The position numbers and the translations under genes are program-made. DNA of 25,024 nucleotides from assembly GCA_902480035.1 (NCBI GenBank), contig CABSRC010000010.1, positions 1 through 25,024 of the forward strand. The letters run 5' to 3'. The notes beneath the pieces were generated by a model. It did not search any database. It saw only the letters and a list, made by a program, of their open reading frames with translations, and was not told where the DNA came from. Shown here piece by piece: positions 1 through 7,739 of this stretch (its first letter is position 1; each line of letters begins with the position of its first letter). Source of the stretch: an uncultured Streptococcus sp. (GTDB lineage Bacteria; Bacillota; Bacilli; Lactobacillales; Streptococcaceae).

Positions 1-118
1 GTATTTTAGGTCTGTTAGTTAAGGTTAAGAGTTAAAAATTGCTTCGATAAAATGAGTATGTTTATAAATTACATTTTAGAACAACTTTTCTTTGCACTTT
101 ACAGTTGATAGTCAGTCC
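1..118. other. AT-rich intergenic edge, no gene seen
   Basis: This stretch has stops in all frames and no convincing reading frame or ribosome binding site. It is probably the 3' untranslated tail of a gene upstream of the window, because it runs into a terminator hairpin at 119-143. Confidence 0.5.
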
Positions 119-143
119 AAAACAGCAGAAATGCTGTTTTTTT
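119..143 (+). terminator. Rho-independent terminator of an upstream gene
   Basis: The stem CAGCA (123-127) and TGCTG (132-136) has a GAAA loop. It is flanked by AAAA on the left and seven T on the right, so the paired stem extends to about 9 bp. The T tract runs directly into the extended -10 of the next gene. Confidence 0.75.
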
Positions 144-151
144 GATATAAT
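143..151 (+). promoter_or_regulatory. Extended -10 promoter, likely leaderless transcript
   Basis: TGA-TATAAT is a consensus extended -10 with no good -35 hexamer 17 nt upstream. Only six bases (ggacct) separate the -10 from the ATG at 158. The expected transcription start therefore falls at or next to the initiation codon, and no Shine-Dalgarno sequence is present. Confidence 0.65.
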
Positions 152-157
152 GGACCT

Positions 158-1660
158 ATGTTATCGAAAAGTAAACGTATTCTATTTGGGATGCTTCATG
201 TTGTCATGTTGCTAGTGATGGTCCACTGGTTCTTGATCAGTGTGATCTATCTGAGAGAGATTTCATGGCTAGCCATTTTAGGTGCTGGATTGCTATTTCT
301 GCTAGCCTGGCTGAAACGCGATGGGCTAAAGAGTGCCTTTGCTTGGTTGACTCGGCATAAAAAAGGCTTCTTGCTTGGAGCGGTTGTCTTTCAGTTGATT
401 GTTATGGTCTGTGCGGAGCTCTTTATCCGTCGGGATGCTGCGGTTGTTTTCAAAGGGGCTTTTGATCTTCTGAAGCAATCTTCCATAACCAACTACCTCA
501 GTCGCAATCCCAATAACATTCCGCTCTTTCTTTACGAGAAGTTTTTCTACGTCTTATTTGGCTCTAGCGGTCTGTGGGTCATGCAGGCTCTCAATATCCT
601 CTATGTCAATCTGGGTGCAGTCCTCTTGTACAAGCTGTCCCAGAAGCATTTCAATCAAAAAACAGCTGATCTAGTTTATCTCTTCTATGTGAGCTTGATC
701 TGTTACTCGCCTTATTTCTATTCCATGTATACGGACATTCCGCCACTTCCTTTGATCGCTCTTCAGTTATGGTGGGCCTTGGATATCTTGAAGGAAGATC
801 AAGCAGACTCCTGGAAGAAGATTGTTGGCTTGGGGATCTTATCTGGCGTGACTATGTTGATCCGTCCAACGACGATTATTGTCATGATTGCCTTTTGGGC
901 TGTGCTCTTCTTCAGAGGAAATTGGAAGGCCTTTGGCAAGATTGCTACGGTGACGGTCCTGACGACGGGCTTTGTCTTTGCAGGACTGAATACAGCGGTC
1001 AATCATCAAAGAGTTGTGCCGATCTTGAAACAAGAAGGGCTGGCAAAAGGACCGCTCTTGTTTATCAATCTGGGCTTGACAGATATAGGGCACAACCAAG
1101 AAGATATGAAAGAGGGCTTGCTAGCCTATATTGATGAGGACAAGCGCTCGGATTACAACAATGGCCTCTTTAAAAAAGAAAATGTCATTAAAGAAATCAA
1201 GCGCCGTCTCAAGGAGTACGGACCGTTCGGTTTGATCGGGCATATCTACTACAAGCAATCCTTGACGGTAGCAGAAGGTACCCTGGGCTGGCTCTACCGA
1301 GATGTAGAGTATGAGAAGACGCCTTTTATCAATCCTCTCTATGCACCCCTGACTAAAAATAATGGTCTGGCAAAATGGGTGCGGACCTATTTCCTCAGCA
1401 TTGATCGACCGCAGTACAAGTATTATGAATTTGTCAAGCAGCTGATCTGGATCGTCCTATCGGCTGGTTTGGTTGGAGCTTATCTCAAACGTCGAGATAC
1501 AGATGACTTTAACTTCCTTTCCTTAGCAGTCTTTGGTGGTTTGCTCTTCTTAACCATCTTTGAAGGTGGGAAGACCCGCTACCTCATCCAATTCTTACCG
1601 CAAATTTTACTAGTCGCTTCGATCGGTCTAGCAGGATTTACCAAGAAAGAAAATACATAA
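158..1660 (+). CDS. Polytopic membrane protein, GT-C glycosyltransferase-like
   Basis: A 500-residue integral membrane protein. About 10-11 hydrophobic segments are visible: roughly 8-28, 36-53, 68-88, 120-158, 165-207, 220-275, and a C-terminal group from about 430 to 495. A soluble loop lies at about 280-425. The YTDIPPLPL stretch after a transmembrane segment, followed by a predicted loop beginning RPTT, resembles the GT39/PMT-like GT-C fold, in which a membrane enzyme transfers sugar from a polyprenyl-phosphate donor outside the cell. Streptococci carry related proteins of the TIGR03766-type family; that assignment is from memory and unconfirmed. The ATG at 158 is chosen because it sits 6 nt after a consensus -10 and no upstream start exists. 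The gene is closed by a terminator at 1692-1722, so it is probably monocistronic. Substrate is unknown, and a flippase or polymerase-like role cannot be excluded. Confidence 0.7.
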   Translation: MLSKSKRILFGMLHVVMLLVMVHWFLISVIYLREISWLAILGAGLLFLLAWLKRDGLKSAFAWLTRHKKGFLLGAVVFQLIVMVCAELFIRRDAAVVFKGAFDLLKQSSITNYLSRNPNNIPLFLYEKFFYVLFGSSGLWVMQALNILYVNLGAVLLYKLSQKHFNQKTADLVYLFYVSLICYSPYFYSMYTDIPPLPLIALQLWWALDILKEDQADSWKKIVGLGILSGVTMLIRPTTIIVMIAFWAVLFFRGNWKAFGKIATVTVLTTGFVFAGLNTAVNHQRVVPILKQEGLAKGPLLFINLGLTDIGHNQEDMKEGLLAYIDEDKRSDYNNGLFKKENVIKEIKRRLKEYGPFGLIGHIYYKQSLTVAEGTLGWLYRDVEYEKTPFINPLYAPLTKNNGLAKWVRTYFLSIDRPQYKYYEFVKQLIWIVLSAGLVGAYLKRRDTDDFNFLSLAVFGGLLFLTIFEGGKTRYLIQFLPQILLVASIGLAGFTKKENT

Positions 1661-1691
1661 AAGCTCTGGCTTGTTTGACAGGCAGTAATAA

Positions 1692-1722
1692 AGGTTGGAC
1701 AAAAATGTCCAGCCTCTTTTTT
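1692..1722 (+). terminator. Rho-independent terminator
   Basis: AGGTTGGAC (1692-1700) pairs with GTCCAGCCT (1707-1715), with one G-U pair and a 6-nt loop, and is followed by CTTTTTT. It separates the membrane-protein gene from ung. Confidence 0.8.
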
Positions 1723-1745
1723 ATCCAGTAGATCTGCACCAAATG

Positions 1746-1754
1746 TGGTATAAT
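1746..1754 (+). promoter_or_regulatory. Extended -10 promoter for ung operon
   Basis: TGG-TATAAT is an extended -10, about 36 nt before the ung start codon. No clear -35 is visible. It follows the terminator at 1692-1722, so ung opens a new transcript. Confidence 0.6.
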
Positions 1755-1790
1755 GGAAGGTAAGAATTTATTGGATAGCGGAGAGTTTCC

Positions 1791-2444
1791 ATGCAGCATT
1801 CACCCTGGCATGAAGCCATCAAGTCCCATCTTCCAGAAGGGTATTTTCACCAGATCAATGACTTTATGAATGAAGTCTACAACAAAGGAGTGGTTTATCC
1901 ACCGCGTGACAAGGTCTTTAAGGCCTTGCAGACGACAGGGATGGATCAGGTCAAGGTCTTGATCTTAGGCCAAGATCCCTACCATGGACCGGATCAAGCG
2001 CAGGGCTTAAGTTTCTCTGTTCCAGATCATGTACCAGCGCCGCCTTCTTTGCAAAATATTCTCAAAGAATTGCGCTCAGATATCGGAGAGAAGCGGTCCC
2101 ATGATCTGACCTCTTGGGCAGAGCAAGGAGTGCTCTTGCTCAATGCCTGTTTGACAGTGCCAGCTGGTCAGGCCAATGGTCATGCTGGTCAAATTTGGGA
2201 GCCTTTCACAGATGCTGTGATCAAGGTGGTCAATGAGTTGGAGGAGCCAGTTGTCTTTATCCTCTGGGGATCTTATGCCCGTAAGAAAAAGCCTCTGATT
2301 ACCAACGATCGACATTTAGTCCTTGAATCAGCTCACCCAAGTCCTTTATCGGCCTACCGAGGATTCTTTGGTTCCCAACCCTTTTCAAAAACCAATCAAT
2401 TTTTGAAAGAGGCGGGACGTGAGCCGATTGATTGGTTAAGATAG
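1791..2444 (+). CDS. ung: Uracil-DNA glycosylase
   Basis: Family 1 uracil-DNA glycosylase, which removes uracil from DNA to begin base-excision repair. The 217-residue length is usual for the family. The water-activating motif GQDPYHG is at residues 60-66, with catalytic Asp62. The DNA-minor-groove loop HPSPLSAYRGF is at 182-192, with catalytic His182. The conserved VLLLNACLTV stretch lies near 114-123. The ATG at 1791 follows GGAGAG. The stop codon runs straight into the Shine-Dalgarno of mutX, so ung, mutX and pyrC read as one operon. Confidence 0.97.
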   Translation: MQHSPWHEAIKSHLPEGYFHQINDFMNEVYNKGVVYPPRDKVFKALQTTGMDQVKVLILGQDPYHGPDQAQGLSFSVPDHVPAPPSLQNILKELRSDIGEKRSHDLTSWAEQGVLLLNACLTVPAGQANGHAGQIWEPFTDAVIKVVNELEEPVVFILWGSYARKKKPLITNDRHLVLESAHPSPLSAYRGFFGSQPFSKTNQFLKEAGREPIDWLR

Positions 2445-2453
2445 GAGAAAGAA

Positions 2454-2918
2454 ATGCCACAATTAGCAACGATTTGTTACATTGACAATGGGAAAGAATT
2501 TCTCATGTTGCATCGCAATAAAAAGCCCAATGATGTCCATGAAGGCAAATGGATCGGGGTTGGTGGAAAATTAGAACGCGGGGAAACCCCACAGGAGTGT
2601 GCTGCGCGTGAGATTTTTGAGGAGACCGGCCTTAGAGCTAAGCCAGTCTTGAAAGGGATTATTACCTTTCCGGAGTTTACTCCAGATTTGGACTGGTACA
2701 CCTATGTCTTCAAGGTAACAGATTTTGAGGGAGAACTGATCGAGTGTAACGAAGGGACCTTGGAGTGGGTACCTTATGATCAAGTTCTCTCAAAACCAAC
2801 CTGGGAAGGGGACCACACCTTTGTCGAGTGGTTGTTGGAGGATAAACCCTTCTTTTCAGCAATGTTTCGCTATGACGGCGACCGCTTGTTAGAGTCGCAT
2901 GTTGATTTTTATGAATAA
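2454..2918 (+). CDS. mutX: Nudix hydrolase, MutX-type 8-oxo-dGTP diphosphatase
   Basis: A 154-residue Nudix protein, the same length as pneumococcal MutX, which clears 8-oxo-dGTP from the nucleotide pool. The complete Nudix box G-x5-E-x7-REIFEETGL runs from Gly38 to Leu60, with the metal-binding Glu53, Glu56 and Glu57 present. GGAGAAAG just upstream of the ATG overlaps the end of ung. Pairing with ung links two enzymes that guard against damaged bases. Other Nudix substrates are possible, but the length and C-terminal sequence support MutX. Confidence 0.93.
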   Translation: MPQLATICYIDNGKEFLMLHRNKKPNDVHEGKWIGVGGKLERGETPQECAAREIFEETGLRAKPVLKGIITFPEFTPDLDWYTYVFKVTDFEGELIECNEGTLEWVPYDQVLSKPTWEGDHTFVEWLLEDKPFFSAMFRYDGDRLLESHVDFYE

Positions 2919-2929
2919 AGGAGAATGCA

Positions 2930-4198
2930 ATGGTTGTCATTAAAAATGGTCGTGTCATGGATCCTAAGACCGGTTTGGATCAAGTCTGTGACCTTCGCAT
3001 CGAAGGAAAGAAAATTGTAGAGATCGCTGAAAACCTCCCAACGGATGGAGAAGAGGTGCTTGATGCTACTGGTTTGGTTGTAGCTCCTGGTTTGATCGAT
3101 GTGCACGTGCATTTCCGTGAACCCGGTCAAACCCATAAAGAAGACATTCATACGGGTGCCTTAGCCGCAGCTGCTGGTGGTTTTACTCGAGTAGTCATGA
3201 TGGCCAATACTAATCCGACCATTTCAGATATTGCGACCTTAGAGGAAGTCTTAGCTTCTGCAGCCAAGGAAAATCTTCACATTCATACGGTTGCGACAGT
3301 GACCAAGAACTTTGACGGTCAACACCTGACAGATTTTGAAGGATTGCTTAAGGCTGGTGCAGTAGGATTTTCAGATGATGGGATTCCCCTTCAAAGCACT
3401 AAGGTTGTCCGTGAAGCATTGGAAGAAGCTAAGCGTCTAGGAACCTTTATTAGTCTGCATGAAGAAGACCCTGAGTTGAATGGCATTCTTGGTTTGAATG
3501 AGAACATTGCCAAGGAACACTTCCATGTCTGTGGGGCGACGGGTGTAGCCGAATATTCTATGGCTGCGCGGGATGCCATGATTGCCCATGCGACAGGCGC
3601 TCACCTCCATATCCAACACCTCTCCAAGGAAGAAAGTGTCAAGGTGGTGGAATTTGCCCAAGGATTAGGAGCTCATGTGACGGCAGAAGTGGCACCTCAA
3701 CACTTTTCGAAAACAGAAAGTCTGCTCTTGACTAAAGGAAGCAATGCTAAGATGAATCCACCTCTTCGCTTGGAATCTGACCGTCTAGCAGTGATTGAAG
3801 GCTTGAAGTCAGGCGTCATCTCCGTGATTGCGACTGACCACGCGCCTCACCATGCAGATGAGAAGAATGTTCCTGATATTACCAAAGCACCATCTGGAAT
3901 GACTGGGCTTGAAACTTCGCTTTCTCTTGGTTTGACCTACTTGGTGCATGCAGGTCATTTAAGCCTGATGCAATTGCTTGAAAAGATGTCCTATAATCCA
4001 GCTCGTCTCTATGATTTTGATGCTGGCTATATCGCAGTGGATGGACCGGCAGATTTGACCATCTTTGATCCAGAAGCAGATCGTCTGGTATCGGATCATT
4101 TCGCTTCAAAAGCTGGAAATTCACCATTTGTGGGCGAAACATTAAAAGGGAAAGTTGCTTATACAATCTGTGATGGACAAGTGATTTTTCAAGGATAA
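2930..4198 (+). CDS. pyrC: Dihydroorotase
   Basis: Catalyses cyclisation of N-carbamoyl-aspartate to dihydroorotate, the third step of pyrimidine synthesis. The 422-residue length and sequence fit the class I bacterial PyrC. The metal-binding motif DVHVHFREPG is at 57-66 (His59 and His61). The catalytic Asp303 lies in TDHAPHH. AAAGGAG precedes the ATG at 2930, 11 nt after mutX. No pyrimidine-responsive leader (PyrR site) is visible, and expression seems tied to the ung promoter. No terminator follows, so the transcript may continue into the SGNH hydrolase. Confidence 0.96.
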   Translation: MVVIKNGRVMDPKTGLDQVCDLRIEGKKIVEIAENLPTDGEEVLDATGLVVAPGLIDVHVHFREPGQTHKEDIHTGALAAAAGGFTRVVMMANTNPTISDIATLEEVLASAAKENLHIHTVATVTKNFDGQHLTDFEGLLKAGAVGFSDDGIPLQSTKVVREALEEAKRLGTFISLHEEDPELNGILGLNENIAKEHFHVCGATGVAEYSMAARDAMIAHATGAHLHIQHLSKEESVKVVEFAQGLGAHVTAEVAPQHFSKTESLLLTKGSNAKMNPPLRLESDRLAVIEGLKSGVISVIATDHAPHHADEKNVPDITKAPSGMTGLETSLSLGLTYLVHAGHLSLMQLLEKMSYNPARLYDFDAGYIAVDGPADLTIFDPEADRLVSDHFASKAGNSPFVGETLKGKVAYTICDGQVIFQG

Positions 4199-4212
4199 GC
4201 GATCGTATTTAT

Positions 4213-5055
4213 ATGAATTTTAAAAAAATGATGCAAGGCTTGGTTTTCTTTTTAACCAGCCTTCTTGTCTTTGTCTTTCTATTTCGTGCTTTGCTACCAA
4301 CTGCATCTCCTCGCATGACCAAGCCCAAAACAGCTGCGAAAGAAATCACCTATACTTATGTAGCTCTAGGAGATTCACTGACCGAAGGAGTAGGGGATAG
4401 CACCAAGCAAGGGGGCTTTGTCCCCATCCTTGCCCAAAGCCTGTCCAATGAAAATGACGGCCAGTATCAGCCTGTCAACTATGGAGTAGCTGGGAATACA
4501 AGTGCTCAGATCTTAGATCGGCTCAAGAAGCAAACAGATCTTCAGAAGGATCTCAAAAAGGCGCGTGTCATGACCTTAACCGTTGGGGGAAATGATCTGC
4601 GCAAAGTTGTTGTCGATCATCTGAGTGATTTTTCTCTATCAGATATCCAAAAGCCGCTCAAGAATTATACAGCGAACCTCAAAGAAATTATTACAAAGGC
4701 CAGAAAGGACAATCCCCATCTTCCCATTTATGTAGTGGGGATCTACAATCCTCTTTACCTGAATTTTCCTGAATTAACTAGTATCCAGACGGCTGTAGAT
4801 CGTTGGAATGAGACGACGGAAGAAACCATCGCGCAATATGATCAAGTCTATTTCGTCCCGATCAATGATCTGCTCTATAAAGGAATTGATGGCAAAATGG
4901 GCGTATCAGAAATCAGTGACGGGAAGACAACCGTTATCAATGATGCCCTGTATGAAGAGGATAGCTTTCACCCCAACAATACGGGCTATGAAAAGATGAA
5001 ACAAGCAATATTGGAGAAAATCAATGCCACAAAAAAAACTTGGAGTCAAAAATAA
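4213..5055 (+). CDS. Membrane-anchored SGNH/GDSL hydrolase (YpmR-like)
   Basis: A 280-residue protein with an N-terminal signal anchor at about 8-28, so the catalytic domain is extracellular. SGNH blocks are in order: block I GDSLTEG with nucleophile Ser55, block II GVAGNTSAQ, block III GGND, and block V DSFHPNNTGY with the catalytic Asp and His. The family are esterases or lipases, and the natural substrate is unknown. The start has a weak ribosome binding site: AAGGAT lies about 16 nt upstream, across the pyrC stop. It overlaps the DUF2140 gene by 32 nt, the same partnership as Bacillus ypmR-ypmS. Confidence 0.88.
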   Translation: MNFKKMMQGLVFFLTSLLVFVFLFRALLPTASPRMTKPKTAAKEITYTYVALGDSLTEGVGDSTKQGGFVPILAQSLSNENDGQYQPVNYGVAGNTSAQILDRLKKQTDLQKDLKKARVMTLTVGGNDLRKVVVDHLSDFSLSDIQKPLKNYTANLKEIITKARKDNPHLPIYVVGIYNPLYLNFPELTSIQTAVDRWNETTEETIAQYDQVYFVPINDLLYKGIDGKMGVSEISDGKTTVINDALYEEDSFHPNNTGYEKMKQAILEKINATKKTWSQK

Positions 5056-5656
5056 TCCCATCAAAGAGAAGGTCCCCTTCCTTCAAAAAATCAATATTTG
5101 GAAATGGTTATTTTTAGGTTTGGTCAGCCTTCTCTTAGCCTTCGCTATAGTTGTGCAAGGACGCTTAGCGACGCCAAGAGAAGATGTTAGCCAGCTTCAT
5201 CAAGCAGTTGGCACCAAAGATGTCAAAGTTGGAACCATGACAACGACTCGGGATCAACTCAATGATACCATCAAATCGCTACTGAAAAAATATAAGCTGT
5301 CCGACTACAAGGTCTATGCGGACAATCAGCAAATCCTATTAGAAGGGCAGTTGAGTCTCTTGGGGAAGGATTATCCCTTATATATTTACTTTCAACCATC
5401 CAAATTGGAAAATGGGAACATTCTCTTGACGGTGAAGGATTTTTCAGTCGGAACCTTTCAAATTCCACAAAGGATGGTTTTGCAGCTCTTGAGTAAAAAT
5501 AAAAATATCCCAAAATTTGTTCAGATCTCACCCAAGCAGTCTACCATCACCATTGTATTGCCAGAAATTGACAATGACTTTGGAATATATGTCAAGGCCA
5601 ATACCATTGACCTCTATAATGACAAGATCGTTTTTGATTTGTATCAGAAGAAGTAG
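5024..5656 (+). CDS. DUF2140 membrane protein (YpmS-like)
   Basis: A 210-residue protein with a basic N-terminus, one transmembrane helix at about 27-45 and an extracytoplasmic domain. The domain carries the DUF2140 pattern: a beta-rich region, a GTFQIPQRMVLQLL stretch, and a C-terminal VKANTIDLYNDKIVFDL strand. The start at 5024 lies inside the end of the SGNH gene and is preceded by GGAGAA, so translation is coupled. Molecular function is unknown. The stable pairing with the SGNH hydrolase suggests a joint envelope role, which is inference. Confidence 0.82.
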   Translation: MPQKKLGVKNNPIKEKVPFLQKINIWKWLFLGLVSLLLAFAIVVQGRLATPREDVSQLHQAVGTKDVKVGTMTTTRDQLNDTIKSLLKKYKLSDYKVYADNQQILLEGQLSLLGKDYPLYIYFQPSKLENGNILLTVKDFSVGTFQIPQRMVLQLLSKNKNIPKFVQISPKQSTITIVLPEIDNDFGIYVKANTIDLYNDKIVFDLYQKK

Positions 5657-5724
5657 GGCGAAAGAGGCTATTCAAATTGAATTCACAATCATCTTAAAAA
5701 ATTTCCTTAGGTTCAATAATTCCG

Positions 5725-5758
5725 AGTGCTAGAAACAATAGTGTTTCTAGCACTTTTC
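5725..5758 (+). terminator. Rho-independent terminator after YpmS-like gene
   Basis: A perfect 12-bp stem AGTGCTAGAAAC (5725-5736) and GTTTCTAGCACT (5743-5754) has a 6-nt loop and is followed by TTT. It ends the ung-to-ypmS run and insulates the leu operon. Confidence 0.85.
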
Positions 5759-5909
5759 TCATGACGGAAAGTTTCATTATATGATGTGTTTAAATGATCC
5801 TAATTGTTTATATCATTATAATTTTTTAAGAGCATCTCGGTTTTCTTATGTAAAAACAGGCTGTCTATAGTCTAATTAGAATTGAAAACTCTATTTTGTT
5901 TCTATTCAA
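5759..5909. other. AT-rich intergenic region upstream of leu promoter
   Basis: No reading frame with a ribosome binding site is visible. A TATAAT occurs at 5817-5822 but has no -35 at a suitable distance. The identifiable regulatory elements begin at 5910. Confidence 0.5.
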
Positions 5910-5934
5910 AAAATTCAGAATATTGTAGAAAATT
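5910..5934 (+). promoter_or_regulatory. Two overlapping CodY-like boxes at the leu promoter
   Basis: Compared with the 15-nt CodY consensus AATTTTCWGAAAATT, 5910-5924 matches 12 of 15 positions and 5920-5934 matches 11 of 15. The second ends one base before the -35 hexamer, a position suited to repression. CodY is the GTP- and branched-chain-amino-acid-responsive regulator of Firmicutes. Binding here is inferred from sequence only. Confidence 0.6.
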
Positions 5935-5935
5935 C

Positions 5936-5964
5936 TTGACATTGATTCTTCCCTATGCTAAAAT
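5936..5964 (+). promoter_or_regulatory. leu operon promoter
   Basis: TTGACA (5936-5941), a 17-nt spacer, and TAAAAT (5959-5964) preceded by TGC as an extended -10. This is a near-consensus vegetative promoter. The predicted start is near 5971, about 30 nt before the leader peptide. Confidence 0.85.
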
Positions 5965-6000
5965 ACTAGACAAGACATTGAACAAAGGAGAAAGTCAAAC

Positions 6001-6054
6001 ATGAAAACAGCTAAGTTTATTCAATTTGCTTTGTTGTTGAGGTATAAGGGCTAG
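6001..6054 (+). CDS. leuL: leu leader peptide
   Basis: A 17-codon frame encoding MKTAKFIQFALLLRYKG, with three consecutive Leu codons (TTG x3, 6031-6039). AAAGGAG at 5984-5990 is a strong ribosome binding site 10 nt before the ATG. It lies between the leu promoter and an attenuator-type hairpin, the classical arrangement for ribosome-mediated attenuation, in which scarce charged tRNA-Leu stalls the ribosome. Leader-peptide control of leucine biosynthesis is established for lactococci. The peptide itself probably has no function after release. Confidence 0.88.
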   Translation: MKTAKFIQFALLLRYKG

Positions 6055-6072
6055 TGCAGAAGCATTAGTCCT
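6047..6072 (+). promoter_or_regulatory. Leader hairpin spanning leuL stop codon
   Basis: AGGGCTAGTGC (6047-6057) pairs with GCATTAGTCCT (6062-6072) around an AGAA tetraloop: 11 bp including two G-U pairs. The leuL stop codon is in the left arm, so a ribosome in the leader would open this stem. It probably serves as the pause or 1:2 hairpin of the attenuator. Confidence 0.65.
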
Positions 6073-6081
6073 GTTTGGCTT

Positions 6082-6110
6082 ACCAAGCGGGCAAAAACAT
6101 CTCGCTTGGT
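6082..6110 (+). promoter_or_regulatory. leu antiterminator stem
   Basis: ACCAAGCG (6082-6089) is perfectly complementary to CGCTTGGT (6103-6110). The right arm is the same RNA that forms the inner left side of the terminator at 6093-6134, so the two structures exclude each other. Confidence 0.75.
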
Positions 6111-6134
6111 TAACCGAGTGAGATGTTTTTCTTT
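6093..6134 (+). terminator. leu attenuator terminator
   Basis: AAAAACATCTC (6093-6103) pairs with GAGATGTTTTT (6120-6130). The stem continues inward through G-U and C-G pairs to the self-complementary GGTTAACC, giving a very long hairpin followed by U-rich RNA. It lies between leuL and leuA and is mutually exclusive with the stem at 6082-6110. Confidence 0.88.
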
Positions 6135-6164
6135 ATATACACTACATAGAAATGAGGAGACCCT

Positions 6165-7727
6165 ATGCGTAAAGTTGAATTTTTAGATACCAGCCTTCGG
6201 GACGGTGAACAGACTCCAGGAGTCAATTTCTCAATTAAAGAAAAGATTGCCATTGCCAAGCAATTGGAAAAATGGGGCATTTCTGCTATTGAAGCAGGTT
6301 TTCCTGCAGCTAGTCCTGATTCCTTCACAGCTGTTCAAGAGATTGCCAAGGTCTTGACCAAGACAGCCGTGACAGGTTTGGCCCGTTCTGTCAAATCAGA
6401 TATTGATGCTTGTTATGAAGCCTTGAAGGATGCTAAGTATCCACAAATTCACGTCTTTATCGCAACCAGTCCGATTCACCGGGAGTTTAAACTCAACAAG
6501 ACCAAGGAAGAAATTCTTGAAGCGATCAAAGAGCACGTTTCTTACGCTCGCTCAAAATTTGAAATTGTTGAATTCTCGCCAGAAGATGCGACCCGGACGG
6601 AATTGGATTTCCTCTTGCAAGTCGTACAGACTGCAGTCGATGCAGGGGCCAGCTATATCAACATTCCTGATACAGTCGGTTTCACGACGCCAGCGGAGTA
6701 CGGTGCCATTTTCAAATACTTGATTGACCATGTCAAGACAGATCGCGAGATTATCTATTCTCCTCATTGCCATGATGACCTAGGTATGGCGGTGGCCAAT
6801 AGCCTCGCTGCTGTTAAAAATGGTGCCCGTCGTGTTGAAGGAACCATCAATGGCATCGGGGAGCGGGCCGGCAATGCGGCGCTTGAAGAAGTAGCAGTTG
6901 CTCTCAATATTCGTGAAGACTATTTCCAAGTGGAGAGTCCGATTGTCCTTAATGAAACCATCAACACCTCTGAGTTGGTCTCTCGTTACTCTGGGATTCC
7001 AATTCCTAAAAACAAGGCGGTTGTTGGTGGCAATGCCTTCTCACACGAGTCTGGGATCCACCAAGACGGAGTTCTTAAAAATCCTCTTACCTACGAAATC
7101 ATTACCCCTGAGTTGGTGGGTGTTAAGAGCAATAGTCTTCCTCTTGGAAAATTGTCTGGTCGCCATGCCTTTGTCGAAAAACTGCATGAGTTGGGACTGG
7201 ATTTCACAGAAGAAGACATCAAGCCATTGTTTGCTAAGTTCAAATCTCTGGCAGACAAGAAACACGAGATCACAGATGCCGATATCCGCGCCCTTGTTGC
7301 CGGTACAGCAGTGGAAAATCCAGAAGGATTCCAATTTAATGATCTCCGCTTGACAACCAATGCAGACGAAACGATTACAGCAGCGGTTAGCCTCCGCAAT
7401 GAAGAAGGGGAAGTACTTGAATTTCTTGCCAATGGTCAAGGGTCGGTTGAAGCGATCTTTAATGCGATTGATAAATTCTTCAACCAAACTGTTCGCTTGA
7501 CATCTTATAATATCGATGCAGTGACTGATGGGATCGATGCCCAAGCCCGTGTCTTGGTATCCGTGGAAAATGTCGATACAGATACGATTTTCAATGCCTC
7601 TGGTTTGGACTTTGACGTATTGAAAGCCTCTGCCATTGCTTATATCAATGCCAACACGCTGGTTCAAAAAGAGAATGCGGGTGAGATGGGACGAGCTGTC
7701 TCCTACCGTGACCTTCCACAAGCCTAA
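6165..7727 (+). CDS. leuA: 2-Isopropylmalate synthase
   Basis: Condenses acetyl-CoA with 2-oxoisovalerate, the committed step of leucine synthesis. The 520-residue length fits the bacterial LeuA1 type. The catalytic TIM barrel begins with LDTSLRDGEQTPGV (RDGEQ at 12-16). The metal-binding HCHDD is at 201-205. The C-terminal regulatory domain, which senses leucine in this family, occupies roughly 390-515. GAGGAG precedes the ATG at 6165. It is the first structural gene after the attenuator and is expected to respond both to CodY and to leucyl-tRNA charging. Confidence 0.97.
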   Translation: MRKVEFLDTSLRDGEQTPGVNFSIKEKIAIAKQLEKWGISAIEAGFPAASPDSFTAVQEIAKVLTKTAVTGLARSVKSDIDACYEALKDAKYPQIHVFIATSPIHREFKLNKTKEEILEAIKEHVSYARSKFEIVEFSPEDATRTELDFLLQVVQTAVDAGASYINIPDTVGFTTPAEYGAIFKYLIDHVKTDREIIYSPHCHDDLGMAVANSLAAVKNGARRVEGTINGIGERAGNAALEEVAVALNIREDYFQVESPIVLNETINTSELVSRYSGIPIPKNKAVVGGNAFSHESGIHQDGVLKNPLTYEIITPELVGVKSNSLPLGKLSGRHAFVEKLHELGLDFTEEDIKPLFAKFKSLADKKHEITDADIRALVAGTAVENPEGFQFNDLRLTTNADETITAAVSLRNEEGEVLEFLANGQGSVEAIFNAIDKFFNQTVRLTSYNIDAVTDGIDAQARVLVSVENVDTDTIFNASGLDFDVLKASAIAYINANTLVQKENAGEMGRAVSYRDLPQA

Positions 7728-7739
7728 GAGGAAATGAAC

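Noticed and set aside
769..1134. A 121-codon frame on the plus strand inside the first membrane-protein gene
   Set aside because: It is an alternate frame of a clear polytopic membrane protein, with no ribosome binding site or recognisable domain.
5817..5822. A second leu promoter based on TATAAT at 5817
   Set aside because: No -35 at 16-18 nt and no TG extension. The promoter at 5936-5964 is far better placed and formed.
6001..6164. T-box riboswitch upstream of leuA
   Set aside because: No T-box core sequence or specifier-loop architecture is visible. The leader peptide with three Leu codons and the competing stems fit translation-coupled attenuation instead.
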